Positions 27,115 to 35,026 of a DNA stretch of 64,000 nt are shown here, piece after piece. Below the pieces are notes generated by a model. It ran no database searches. It was not told the origin of the DNA and saw only the letters and a program-made list of their open reading frames with translations. The stretch is from assembly GCA_029260345.1 (NCBI GenBank), contig JAJDDK010000005.1, forward strand, positions 372,001 to 436,000. Direction: 5' to 3'. The stretch comes from Phycisphaerales bacterium (lineage in GTDB: Bacteria; Planctomycetota; Phycisphaerae; Phycisphaerales; UBA1924). Position 1 is the stretch's first letter; every line of letters starts with the position of its first letter. A program made the translations under genes and the position numbers.

Positions 27115-28334
27115 GAGGGCTTGAGCTCCGTAAGTTTGGGTGAGGTGATCTGTCGCTGTGCAGCGGTGGCGCTGGAGAGACCATAAAGGTGAATGAATCC
27201 CTCGGCGTCGGCTTTCGTCCACGGCGCTGATTGGGCATACGTCGCACCAGGCGTGACGAGCATGTTCGGCGTCTGAATGGCGACGGCGTGGCATATGCCG
27301 CCGCACGTTTCAAGGACGACCTCACCGGTGACGTTGGTCTGCGTCGAGTTGATCAACGCTTCAAGATCAGCGCGGAGTGGTTCGAAAAAGAGACCGGAAT
27401 ACACCAGCTCCGTCCAGCGGTGCGCGGCGATTGCTTTGAACTCGTTCTGTCGCTTCGTGATGACGCACTCTTCAAGCGCTCGATGCGCTGTGAGCAAGGC
27501 AGTCAGGGCCGGCGCTTCAAAGACGATGCGCCCTTTGAGGCCGATGACCGTGTCGCCGGTGTAGATATTGCGACCGACGCCGTAGGCGCCGAAGGCGTCG
27601 TTCAGTGAATGCAGGATGTCGGCGCCGCGCATGGGGACGCCGTCGATGGCGACGGGCTCGCCGGATTCGAACTGGATCGTGACGCGCAGCGGTGTGTCCG
27701 GCCACTGCGAGCGCGGCGATGTCAGGCGATAGGTCTTCTCGCCCGGGGCGCCGAACTCGTCGATCTCGGCGCCGGAGATCGTGGCGCCGAGGACGTTGTC
27801 GTTGATGGTGTAGCGGCGGGTGGTGTCATCGACATCGAAGCCGCGATCACGGAGGAATTGAATTTCGAAAGCGCGCGGCGTCTTGGTGGCGCCTTGCAAT
27901 TCACGAATGGGCGCCAGGATTGGCAACGTGGTGAGGCATCGCAGGGATTGATCGATGCGCACCTGATCATTGCCCATTGCAGTGCAGCCGTGGGCGACGG
28001 CGGCGGCGTCGAGTTCATTGGCGATATTCACGAGTTGCGATGCGATCACGTACCGATCGGAGCACAGCAGAGGGTATTGGTTCTGGTAGAGGGCGCCGCC
28101 CATGATGAATGGCGTGACGAAAGATGTCCACAATTCATCGGACGCATCGACGGTCCGGTGTTTAACCGCGCCAAGTTCCTGCGAGCGAGATTGAATGTGT
28201 TTGCGTTCGTCGATCGAGGCGCCGCCGGTGTCCACAAAGACGGTGACGACGTCATACCCCTGATCGATCAGGGCGGGAACGCAATAGCTGGTGTCAAGCC
28301 CTCCGGAGAAGGCCAGGACGACGATCGGTTTCAT
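27096..28334 (-). CDS. argG: Argininosuccinate synthase
   Basis: 412 residues. The ATP pyrophosphatase P-loop VLAFSGGLDTSYCVPAL is at the N terminus. HGCTAMGNDQVRID, then segments such as KTPRAFEIQFLRDRGFDVDD and YGVGRNIYTGDTVIGLKGR, are typical of the family. Reaction: citrulline plus aspartate plus ATP to argininosuccinate. It starts 20 bp after the argF' stop and its 3' end overlaps the argE' GTG. No clear Shine-Dalgarno site was seen. Confidence 0.94.
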   Translation of the reverse strand: MKPIVVLAFSGGLDTSYCVPALIDQGYDVVTVFVDTGGASIDERKHIQSRSQELGAVKHRTVDASDELWTSFVTPFIMGGALYQNQYPLLCSDRYVIASQLVNIANELDAAAVAHGCTAMGNDQVRIDQSLRCLTTLPILAPIRELQGATKTPRAFEIQFLRDRGFDVDDTTRRYTINDNVLGATISGAEIDEFGAPGEKTYRLTSPRSQWPDTPLRVTIQFESGEPVAIDGVPMRGADILHSLNDAFGAYGVGRNIYTGDTVIGLKGRIVFEAPALTALLTAHRALEECVITKRQNEFKAIAAHRWTELVYSGLFFEPLRADLEALINSTQTNVTGEVVLETCGGICHAVAIQTPNMLVTPGATYAQSAPWTKADAEGFIHLYGLSSATAAQRQITSPKLTELKPSCSTVL

Positions 28335-28354
28335 TGGGCGTACTTTCGTTGGAG

Positions 28355-29380
28355 TTAGACGAGCGCGGCTTCAATGGGTGAAGGAACAAGAGCTGCCATC
28401 AGCGCTTTTTGCACATGAAGCCGGTTCTCCGCTTCTTCAATGATGAGTGAACGCGGCGAATCCATCACGGCGTCAGTCGCTTTCACGTTTCGCCGCGCCG
28501 GCAGGCAATGGCTGAACACGGCGTTGTTGGTCATTGACATTTTTTCTTCATCAACGATGAAGTAGCGATTGGCCTCGCGCATCGGTCGCTCGTCATCCCA
28601 ATGGCCGTAGTACGCAAGTGAGCCCCAGCTCTTGGCGTAAACAGCATCGGCATCGGCGTACGCCTCTTCGATGTCATGTGTGATGTTCAGCGAGCCTCCG
28701 GAATCGGCGGCGTTGTTCGCGGCGTCACTCATGTAGCGCTCGTCAAGCACGTATTGCTCATTGGGGCACAGCAGCGTGACGTCCATACCGAAGCGCGTGG
28801 CGATGAGCATGGCCGAATTCGCGACGGCGGTGTTCAGCGGTCGCGGGTGATACGTCCAGGTGAGTACGTACTTCTTTTTTTTCAGTGATCCAAGCTGGTC
28901 CTGAAGCGCCATGACGTGCGCCAGTTCCTGGCATGGGTGCAGGATGGTCTCCATATTGATGACGGGGACGGTCGCGTGGCGCGCAAAGGCGTTCAGAACG
29001 ATGTCCTGCCGGTCGATCGACCAGTCCTGAAACAGGGGGAACCGACGCACGGCGATGAGATCGCAGTAGCGCGACAACACGCGGGCGGCTTCTTTGGCAT
29101 GTTCCTCGGCGGCGCCGTCCATGACTTCGCCTTCACCGAACGCCATCTCCCACGCGCCCTTGCCGGGTTCGAGGACCACGGCGTGCGCGCCCATCTGAAA
29201 CGCGCCGATTTCGAACGAGGCCCGTGTGCGCAACGACGGGTTGAAGAAGACGAGGGCGATGGTGCGCCCTTGAAGCAGCGGCTGGTGCGGCACGTCGCGC
29301 AGCGATCGCGCATGATCAAGAAGCGACTGGAGTTCCTCGACGGACCAGTCCTGCGTGGAAAGAAAATGTTTGGGTGTCAT
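28355..29380 (-). CDS. argF': N-acetyl-L-ornithine carbamoyltransferase (AOTCase)
   Basis: 341 residues. The carbamoyl-phosphate site FFNPSLRTRASFE (residues 45-57) is present. The protein follows the recalled Xanthomonas AOTCase closely: KHFLSTQDWS at the N terminus, VINMETILHPCQELAH, YVLTWTYHPRPLNTAVANSA, VFSHCLPARRNVKATDAVMD and ENRLHVQKALMAALV. Residue 92, in DGAAEEH, is Glu. In the family Glu here marks acetylornithine as substrate, while succinylornithine enzymes have Pro at the equivalent site. Predicted reaction: carbamoylation of N-acetylornithine to N-acetylcitrulline. The ornithine enzyme signature (SMG loop) is not evident. It overlaps argR by 4 bp (ATGA) and starts the enzyme part of the operon. 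Confidence 0.92.
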   Translation of the reverse strand: MTPKHFLSTQDWSVEELQSLLDHARSLRDVPHQPLLQGRTIALVFFNPSLRTRASFEIGAFQMGAHAVVLEPGKGAWEMAFGEGEVMDGAAEEHAKEAARVLSRYCDLIAVRRFPLFQDWSIDRQDIVLNAFARHATVPVINMETILHPCQELAHVMALQDQLGSLKKKKYVLTWTYHPRPLNTAVANSAMLIATRFGMDVTLLCPNEQYVLDERYMSDAANNAADSGGSLNITHDIEEAYADADAVYAKSWGSLAYYGHWDDERPMREANRYFIVDEEKMSMTNNAVFSHCLPARRNVKATDAVMDSPRSLIIEEAENRLHVQKALMAALVPSPIEAALV

Positions 29381-29841
29381 GCGGCTTGCTCGGTTGACTC
29401 AACGGCGGATTCAAGAAACGCAACGACTTTGGCGGCGACGGATCGGCTTGGGGTCGCCAGAAACAGCGTGTCGTCGCCGGCGATCGTGCCGACAACTCCC
29501 TTGGGCGATCTTCGATCAATCGCGGCGCCGAGCAGCCCGGCGTGCCCGGGCGCTGTTCGAATGACGACCAAGGCGTCAGCGACTTCGATGCGCACGACGT
29601 GACGCCGCAAGGTGGATTCGAGCTCCGTCTCCGACGTGACGCTTAGCAGTGCGCCTTCGCCGGGGAGCGCGTATCCCTGCGGCCCTCGAATCGCCCCGAT
29701 TGCGGCGAGGTCGCGCGACACGGTGGCCTGGGTCACTTCGACGCCGCGTTCGGCGAGCAAGTCCGCAAGCTCCTCCTGGGTCTGGACGGGTCCGGACCGG
29801 AGCACTTCGGCCAGCAGTTCTCGACGACGCTCTCGACGCAT
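29377..29841 (-). CDS. argR: Arginine repressor
   Basis: 154 residues from the ATG at 29841; upstream in-frame sequence is Arg/Pro-rich noise. The N-terminal winged helix has EELADLLAERGVEVTQATVSRDLAAIGAI, the ArgR DNA-binding helix. The C-terminal oligomerisation and arginine-binding domain has HAGLLGAAIDRRSPKGVVGTIAGDDTLFLAT, close to the consensus GTIAGDDT. Role: arginine-dependent hexameric repressor. It is the first gene of the arginine operon, which is unusual since argR often stands apart. Two ARG-box-like sites and a sigma70-type promoter lie immediately upstream, implying autoregulation and control of the entire operon. Confidence 0.94.
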   Translation of the reverse strand: MRRERRRELLAEVLRSGPVQTQEELADLLAERGVEVTQATVSRDLAAIGAIRGPQGYALPGEGALLSVTSETELESTLRRHVVRIEVADALVVIRTAPGHAGLLGAAIDRRSPKGVVGTIAGDDTLFLATPSRSVAAKVVAFLESAVESTEQAA

Positions 29842-29877
29842 AGCATATTTATACAGAACTCTGCATGAATATGTCAA
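29841..29877 (-). promoter_or_regulatory. arg operon promoter overlapped by two ARG-box-like sites
   Basis: On the minus strand a TTGACA -35 box (29872-29877) and a TATAAA -10 box (29848-29853) are 18 bp apart. Two related motifs, GCATATTTATAC (29843-29854) and GCATGAATATGT (29863-29874) on the plus strand, have centres 20 bp apart. They resemble ArgR boxes and cover -10 and -35. Taken together, 29844-29873 is a near-palindrome. The predicted transcription start falls at or next to the argR ATG (29841), suggesting a leaderless mRNA. Confidence 0.75.
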
Positions 29878-30033
29878 GCGGGCGATGGCTTTCCCGTGGG
29901 GAGCGGCTTGCCGTGTGGGAGTCGTCCTTGTGGTTTCTCCCGACGTGCCGGGGCTCCTGCTCCGGTATGGTGCGATTTGCGTCAACGGGCGCCCGTTGGT
30001 GGATTTGCGCGGCGTGGAAGGAGAACGACGGTG

Positions 30034-33000
30034 ATGGATCGGCCCAGCGTGCGTGTGCCTTCGGGATGGCTTCGGCGAATGACGCTTTCGTTCAGGAGTG
30101 GTGTCGTTCTGGTCTTGTGCGCTGTCGTCGCGGTGTCTGCGACGGCGGAGCCGGAGAACGCGGCCCAGCGATTGACTCGATCGGTCGCGCCGCCGTCGCG
30201 CGATCTTGGCGACGAAGCAAACCGCGCGCTGTACGCCGTGGGCTATGCGCACCTCGATACGCAGTGGCGCTGGGACTTTGTGACAACCATCGATGAGTAC
30301 ATCCGCGCAACGATGGATGACAACTTCGCGCTCTTCGAGAAGCACCCGGAGTATGTCTTCAATTTCACCGGCTCGGTGCGGTATGAAATGATGAAGGAGT
30401 ATTACCCGGAGCGCTACGAGCGGCTCAAGGGTTACATCACCGATGGTCGCTGGCGTGTGTCGGGTTCATCGGTGGATGAGGGCGATGTCAATGTGCCTTC
30501 CGCAGAATCAATCGTGCGGCAGGTGCTGTACGGCAATCGCTATTTCGCCCGCGAGTTCGGCGAGACGAGCCATGATTTCATGCTGCCGGATTGTTTCGGA
30601 TTCCCCGCGTCGATGCCGTCGATCTGGGCGCATTGCGGCTTGCTTGGGTTCTCCACGCAAAAACTGACGTGGGGTTCGGCGGTTGGCATTCCATTCAAAA
30701 TCGGTGTCTGGGAAGGGCCAAACGGCGATGGCGTGATTGCGGCGCTTGATCCAGGGCCGTACGTCGGCGCGGTGGAAGGCCGCGTGGACACCAATCCGAC
30801 GTGGGTTGAGCGCGTGAATCGGAATGGCCGGATGTACGGCGTGTGGGCGGATTATCACTATTACGGAACAGGCGATCAGGGCGGGGCGCCGCGCGAAACG
30901 GATGTGAGCAATTACGTCGACAGCGCGAGCGCTGACGATGGCGCAATGAAGCTTGTGCTTGGCTCATCGGATCAGATGTATGTGGACATCACGTCTGAGT
31001 TGCGTGAAGGATTGCCGCGCTATCGGGGCGACATGCTGCTGACAGAGCATTCGGCGGGCACGCTGACGTCGCAGAGTTACATGAAGCGCTGGAACCGGAT
31101 GGCGGAGCAACTCGCCGATGCGGCGGAGCGCGCCAGTGTGATCGGGTCGTGGATGGGCGGAATGACGTATCCGTACGAGAAGCTGGAGCGTGCGTGGGTG
31201 CGTGTGCTGGCGAATCAGATGCACGACATTCTGCCCGGGACCAGCATACCACGCGCGTATCGGTATTCGTGGAATGATGAGATCGTCGGCATGAACCTGT
31301 TTGCGGATGTGCTCACGCAGGGCGTCGGCGTGGCGTCAAGCGGACTGGATACGGATGTTGAAGGTACGCCGCTCGTTGTTTTCAATCCGTTGTCGATTGA
31401 GCGCGAAGAGGTGGTCGAGGCGGTTGTCCCGGTCGATGACGCCGGAAACGTACGCGTGTTCGGACCGGATGGTGTCGAGACGCCATCGCAACTCCTGGCA
31501 AATGATGGCACGGAAGTGACGGTGCTCTTTCTCGCGAAGACGCCGGCCAATGGATTTGCGGTGTATGACGTGCGTCCGTCGAAGACGCCGTTCGAAGATG
31601 ACGCCGGGCCGACGGTGACGCCGGAAGTTCTTGAGAATGAGAGCTTTGTCGTGCGGATCAATAGTGCGGGCGACATCGCCAGTGTGTACAGCAAGGAATT
31701 GCAGCGCGAACTGCTTTCGGAGCCGGCGACGCTTGTGTTTACGCATGAGAAGCCGCGGAATTGGCCGGCGTGGAATATGGATTGGGCTGATCGGCAGCAA
31801 CCACCAATTGGCAAGGTGGACGGCGCGGCGAGTGTGCGCATTGTCGAAAATGGCCCGGTGCGTGTGTCGCTGGAGATCGCGCGCTGGTCTCGCAATTCGC
31901 TGGTGAAGCAGCAGATTCGATTGGCGCGAGGCGATGCGGGGCACACGGTGGACGTGGTGTACGACATCGACTGGCAATCAGCGGAAGTGGCGCTGAAAGC
32001 GGCGTATCCGCTCGCGGCGTCGAATCCGAATGCGACGTACAACTGGGGCGTCGGGACGATTGAGCGCGGCAACAACGATCCCGCCAAGTATGAAGTGCCT
32101 TCGCACGAGTGGATCGATCTCACCGATGAATCCGGCGAGTTCGGTGTTTCGATTCTTGAGGATTCGAAATTTGGGTCGGACAAGCTGCAGGACAACGAAC
32201 TGCGGCTGACGCTTCTCTACACGCCGGGCGTGCGCGGCTCGTACATCGATCAGCATAGTCAGGATTGGGGAAAGCACGACATTCGCACCGGGTTGTATGC
32301 GCACGCGGGCGACTGGCGCGAAAGCGGCAGTGAATGGCGCGGGCGGCGATTGAATCAGCCGCTGCGGGTGTTTGTCGCGCCGAAGCATGAAGGGGCGCTG
32401 GGCCGTTCGATGTCGTTTGCGGCGGTGGATTCGCCGCAGGTGGATATTCGTGCGATCAAGAGGGCTGAAGAGCGCGATAGCGTGATTGTCCGAGTGCAGG
32501 AGTTGTGGGGACGTCATGCGGAGAGCGTTGCGCTTCAGTTCCCGACGACATCGATTGTGGCGGTTCGCGAAGTGGATGGTCAGGAGCGCATGCTGAGCGC
32601 ATGGCAACCCTTTCATGGCGAATTTCGGTTTGATCTGAAATCGTATGGGCTTCGGGCATTTGAAGTGCGATTGCGCGGGCCGAATGATTCAAGTGCGCTT
32701 CGGCAGGCGAGCTCCACTCCATTGGAATTGCCATTCAACGCGGATGTGGCGAGCACGGATTCCGATCCGAGTGATGGAGCGATGGATTTGATGGGCCGCA
32801 CGTATCCCGCGGAAATGCTGCCGGACCAACTGATTGATCGAGATGTTGCGTTTCAGTTGGGAGCCGGTGAGGCGGGCGCGGCGCAGGCCGTCGCGGCTCG
32901 CGGCCAAACCATCGATCTTTCAAATGTGCGTGGCGATCGCATCCATTTGCTGGTCGCGGCGACTGAAGATGTGACGGCGCCGTTTCGGGTGGGCGATGAG

Positions 33001-34017
33001 GCGCACCTGCTTGAAATACAGAACTGGACGGGATTCGTCGGTCAGTGGGATGACCGTGTGTGGGATCGAACGTTTGAAAAAGTAGATTACAAAACGGATG
33101 GTCGCGTCGTGGCGATCACGCCGGGCTTCATTAAGCGGTCGCCGATTGCATGGTTCGCAACGCACCGGCACGACAGCGACGATGGCAATCAGGCGTATCG
33201 ATTCTCGTATCTGTATCACGTGTCGCTGCCGCGACCGGATGGGGCTGACGTGCTGACGCTGCCGTTTGATGAACGAGTGCGCGTGTTCGCGGCCTCGGTG
33301 AGCGACAGCGGCTCAGCGCCGGTGACGCCTGCCGCGCCGTTGTACGACGACTTTGTAGGGCGTACAGCGCCAACGCTGCGGCACGACTATGACCGCAAAG
33401 AGACCCGCATCTTTACTGATCGAGAAGCCATCGCGAGTGCGGAGATTGAACGCGCGGTCCGATTCGAGGAGCTGACGATGGGCGCGCCTTCGCGGGACGA
33501 TGACATCGACACGAACGTGTCCAGTGCGTATTCATTTGAAGTGATCGCAGACGAGCGCATGCAGCTGCACCGTGCAAGTGGCGCGGTGGGTGGAGTAGCG
33601 GTTCGCCTGAACGACGGGCTTGTGGCGCAGAACCATGATGACACCAATCGGTGTGTGTGGTGGGACAATGAAGGGCGGTTTGTGCTGGAGTTTGACGAGC
33701 CTAAAGAGATTGGCTCAATTCGTACATATTCGTGGCATCGGACGAATCGAGCGCCGCAATTGTTTTCGGTGTGGGGGGATCGCGGTGAGGTTGCGGCGCC
33801 AACGGACTTCGGCATTGGCGAAATGACAAGTTGGGAGCTGATCGCGGTGGTGGACTCGCGCGAGCTTGGCGATGGCGGCGTGCATGCGTCGCGGGTAGCC
33901 GCGAATGATGGAGCGGCGATAGGGCCGTATCGCCGACTGCTTTGGATCACGGAAGATGTAGGTGAAGGGACGTTTTTCACCGAGATTGATCTTGATTTCG
34001 CAGAAGGTGAACAATGA
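30034..34017 (+). CDS. Secreted GH38 family alpha-mannosidase
   Basis: 1327 residues from the ATG at 30034, with AAGGAG 10 bp upstream (a GTG at 30031 would also fit). A signal-like helix LSFRSGVVLVLCAVVAVSATA lies near residues 18-38. The GH38 catalytic domain begins with YAVGYAHLDTQWRWDF (metal ligands His73 and Asp75). MLPDCFGFPASMPSIW contains the likely nucleophile Asp186. The middle region matches the GH38 C-terminal beta domains. The last ~350 residues look like further beta-sandwich modules; one contains GGVAVRLNDGL and EPKEIG-like segments. Role: hydrolysis of alpha-mannosides in the periplasm or at the surface. A linked sugar symporter supports a mannose-scavenging unit. Exact linkage specificity is not readable. 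Confidence 0.88.
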   Translation: MDRPSVRVPSGWLRRMTLSFRSGVVLVLCAVVAVSATAEPENAAQRLTRSVAPPSRDLGDEANRALYAVGYAHLDTQWRWDFVTTIDEYIRATMDDNFALFEKHPEYVFNFTGSVRYEMMKEYYPERYERLKGYITDGRWRVSGSSVDEGDVNVPSAESIVRQVLYGNRYFAREFGETSHDFMLPDCFGFPASMPSIWAHCGLLGFSTQKLTWGSAVGIPFKIGVWEGPNGDGVIAALDPGPYVGAVEGRVDTNPTWVERVNRNGRMYGVWADYHYYGTGDQGGAPRETDVSNYVDSASADDGAMKLVLGSSDQMYVDITSELREGLPRYRGDMLLTEHSAGTLTSQSYMKRWNRMAEQLADAAERASVIGSWMGGMTYPYEKLERAWVRVLANQMHDILPGTSIPRAYRYSWNDEIVGMNLFADVLTQGVGVASSGLDTDVEGTPLVVFNPLSIEREEVVEAVVPVDDAGNVRVFGPDGVETPSQLLANDGTEVTVLFLAKTPANGFAVYDVRPSKTPFEDDAGPTVTPEVLENESFVVRINSAGDIASVYSKELQRELLSEPATLVFTHEKPRNWPAWNMDWADRQQPPIGKVDGAASVRIVENGPVRVSLEIARWSRNSLVKQQIRLARGDAGHTVDVVYDIDWQSAEVALKAAYPLAASNPNATYNWGVGTIERGNNDPAKYEVPSHEWIDLTDESGEFGVSILEDSKFGSDKLQDNELRLTLLYTPGVRGSYIDQHSQDWGKHDIRTGLYAHAGDWRESGSEWRGRRLNQPLRVFVAPKHEGALGRSMSFAAVDSPQVDIRAIKRAEERDSVIVRVQELWGRHAESVALQFPTTSIVAVREVDGQERMLSAWQPFHGEFRFDLKSYGLRAFEVRLRGPNDSSALRQASSTPLELPFNADVASTDSDPSDGAMDLMGRTYPAEMLPDQLIDRDVAFQLGAGEAGAAQAVAARGQTIDLSNVRGDRIHLLVAATEDVTAPFRVGDEAHLLEIQNWTGFVGQWDDRVWDRTFEKVDYKTDGRVVAITPGFIKRSPIAWFATHRHDSDDGNQAYRFSYLYHVSLPRPDGADVLTLPFDERVRVFAASVSDSGSAPVTPAAPLYDDFVGRTAPTLRHDYDRKETRIFTDREAIASAEIERAVRFEELTMGAPSRDDDIDTNVSSAYSFEVIADERMQLHRASGAVGGVAVRLNDGLVAQNHDDTNRCVWWDNEGRFVLEFDEPKEIGSIRTYSWHRTNRAPQLFSVWGDRGEVAAPTDFGIGEMTSWELIAVVDSRELGDGGVHASRVAANDGAAIGPYRRLLWITEDVGEGTFFTEIDLDFAEGEQ

Positions 34018-35015
34018 ATAACCGCGCCAACCAATATGGTTTCGTGGCGATGGTCATCGCAAGCGCAAGTGTTTCGGCGCTGGCGCACCCCATGTCGATT
34101 GTGTCGGGGGCCGTCTCGATCGAGGGTGATGCGCTGGTCGTGTCGCTTCAGTTGGATGGGCACACCCTTGAGCATTTGTTGACGAGTGATCGCGATGCAG
34201 GCTGCGATGAAGTTGTGGAGCGTTTGGCGCAGTCAATTGTCGTGATTGGTGAGGAGTCAGGCATTCGTGGCGGTCGTGTCGCATCGAATGGCAATGCGGT
34301 GAACGAGATCGAGATTCATTTTGCAATGGCCGCGGCGGATCAGGCGGCGGCGCTGCGATATGAGCCGCACGGTTTGGTGGCGCCGCCGCAGCAGATTCAG
34401 CTGGCGATTGCTGGAGCGGCCGGGCAGGTCTTGCATTTGACGGCCCGAGGAAACACGCAGTTTGTGAATGTGGCACGTGCAGAGGATGGTTCGCTCGACG
34501 GCCTGGCTGTCAGTGATTTCGGTGAGCCGGTCATACGCGCGTTTGAAGGCGCGGCTGGTTCGCTGCAATCAATACACATCGAGTATCCGTGGATGACGCT
34601 GAACACATGGCGCGAGTTTGAACTGAAGTCAAACGAAGCTGCCGAGGCAATGCCGTTGCTGCTGAAGCAGTATGAATCGTGGAGCCGCATGAATTTGACG
34701 CTCTTGCGAGAGGGCGGCGGTGCGAGCGAGGCGCCAAGGGGACGCGCGGTGTTTGTGGAGAGCCGCGGCGCGGAGATTTCACCGGATCAGGCGGCGGAGC
34801 GACATCCCGTGTTTCGGCGATTGCGAAGCGTGGTGACCGGTGCAACGATTGGCACCATCAATGGGCTTGCGTGGGGTGGGTTCAATCAAGCGGCGATGCG
34901 GCTGCGTGTGGTTGTCGTCCAAGATGACGGCTCCGAAGTTGAGGTTGCGGAACTCAATCCGTCGGAAGCCGAAGTGTGGTTTGAATTCGGCAGCGCGGCC
35001 GATACGGGCAATTAG
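34014..35015 (+). CDS. Secreted protein of unknown function in the mannosidase operon
   Basis: 333 residues, overlapping the mannosidase stop by 4 bp (ATGA). An N-terminal signal peptide (FVAMVIASASVSALA, cleavage before HP) is clear. The mature part has no motif I recognise. It is beta-rich in appearance, with segments VSGAVSIEGDALVVSLQLDG and VAPPQQIQLAIAG. The opening domain looks like proteins that model a hydrogenase/urease-type HupE N-terminal leader, but there are no membrane helices after the signal. Two cysteines or fewer. Co-translation with GH38 suggests an accessory role in mannoside handling; this is inference from position only. Confidence 0.7.
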   Translation: MNNRANQYGFVAMVIASASVSALAHPMSIVSGAVSIEGDALVVSLQLDGHTLEHLLTSDRDAGCDEVVERLAQSIVVIGEESGIRGGRVASNGNAVNEIEIHFAMAAADQAAALRYEPHGLVAPPQQIQLAIAGAAGQVLHLTARGNTQFVNVARAEDGSLDGLAVSDFGEPVIRAFEGAAGSLQSIHIEYPWMTLNTWREFELKSNEAAEAMPLLLKQYESWSRMNLTLLREGGGASEAPRGRAVFVESRGAEISPDQAAERHPVFRRLRSVVTGATIGTINGLAWGGFNQAAMRLRVVVVQDDGSEVEVAELNPSEAEVWFEFGSAADTGN

Positions 35016-35026
35016 GAACAGGTGAA

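Noticed and set aside
27114-27306. Longer ArgE' starting at 27306
   Set aside because: The extension lies inside argG and encodes an Arg/His-rich stretch unlike any M20 enzyme; the GTG at 27114 gives the expected length.
28355-29380. Ordinary ornithine carbamoyltransferase (argF)
   Set aside because: Residue 92 Glu, the HPCQELAH and TWTYHPRPLNTAVANSA segments and whole-length agreement with the recalled Xanthomonas enzyme favour the acetylornithine form.
29842-30345. N-terminal extension of ArgR to 30345
   Set aside because: The extra sequence is Arg/Pro/His-rich, overlaps the promoter and the divergent mannosidase start, and ArgR is full length from 29841.
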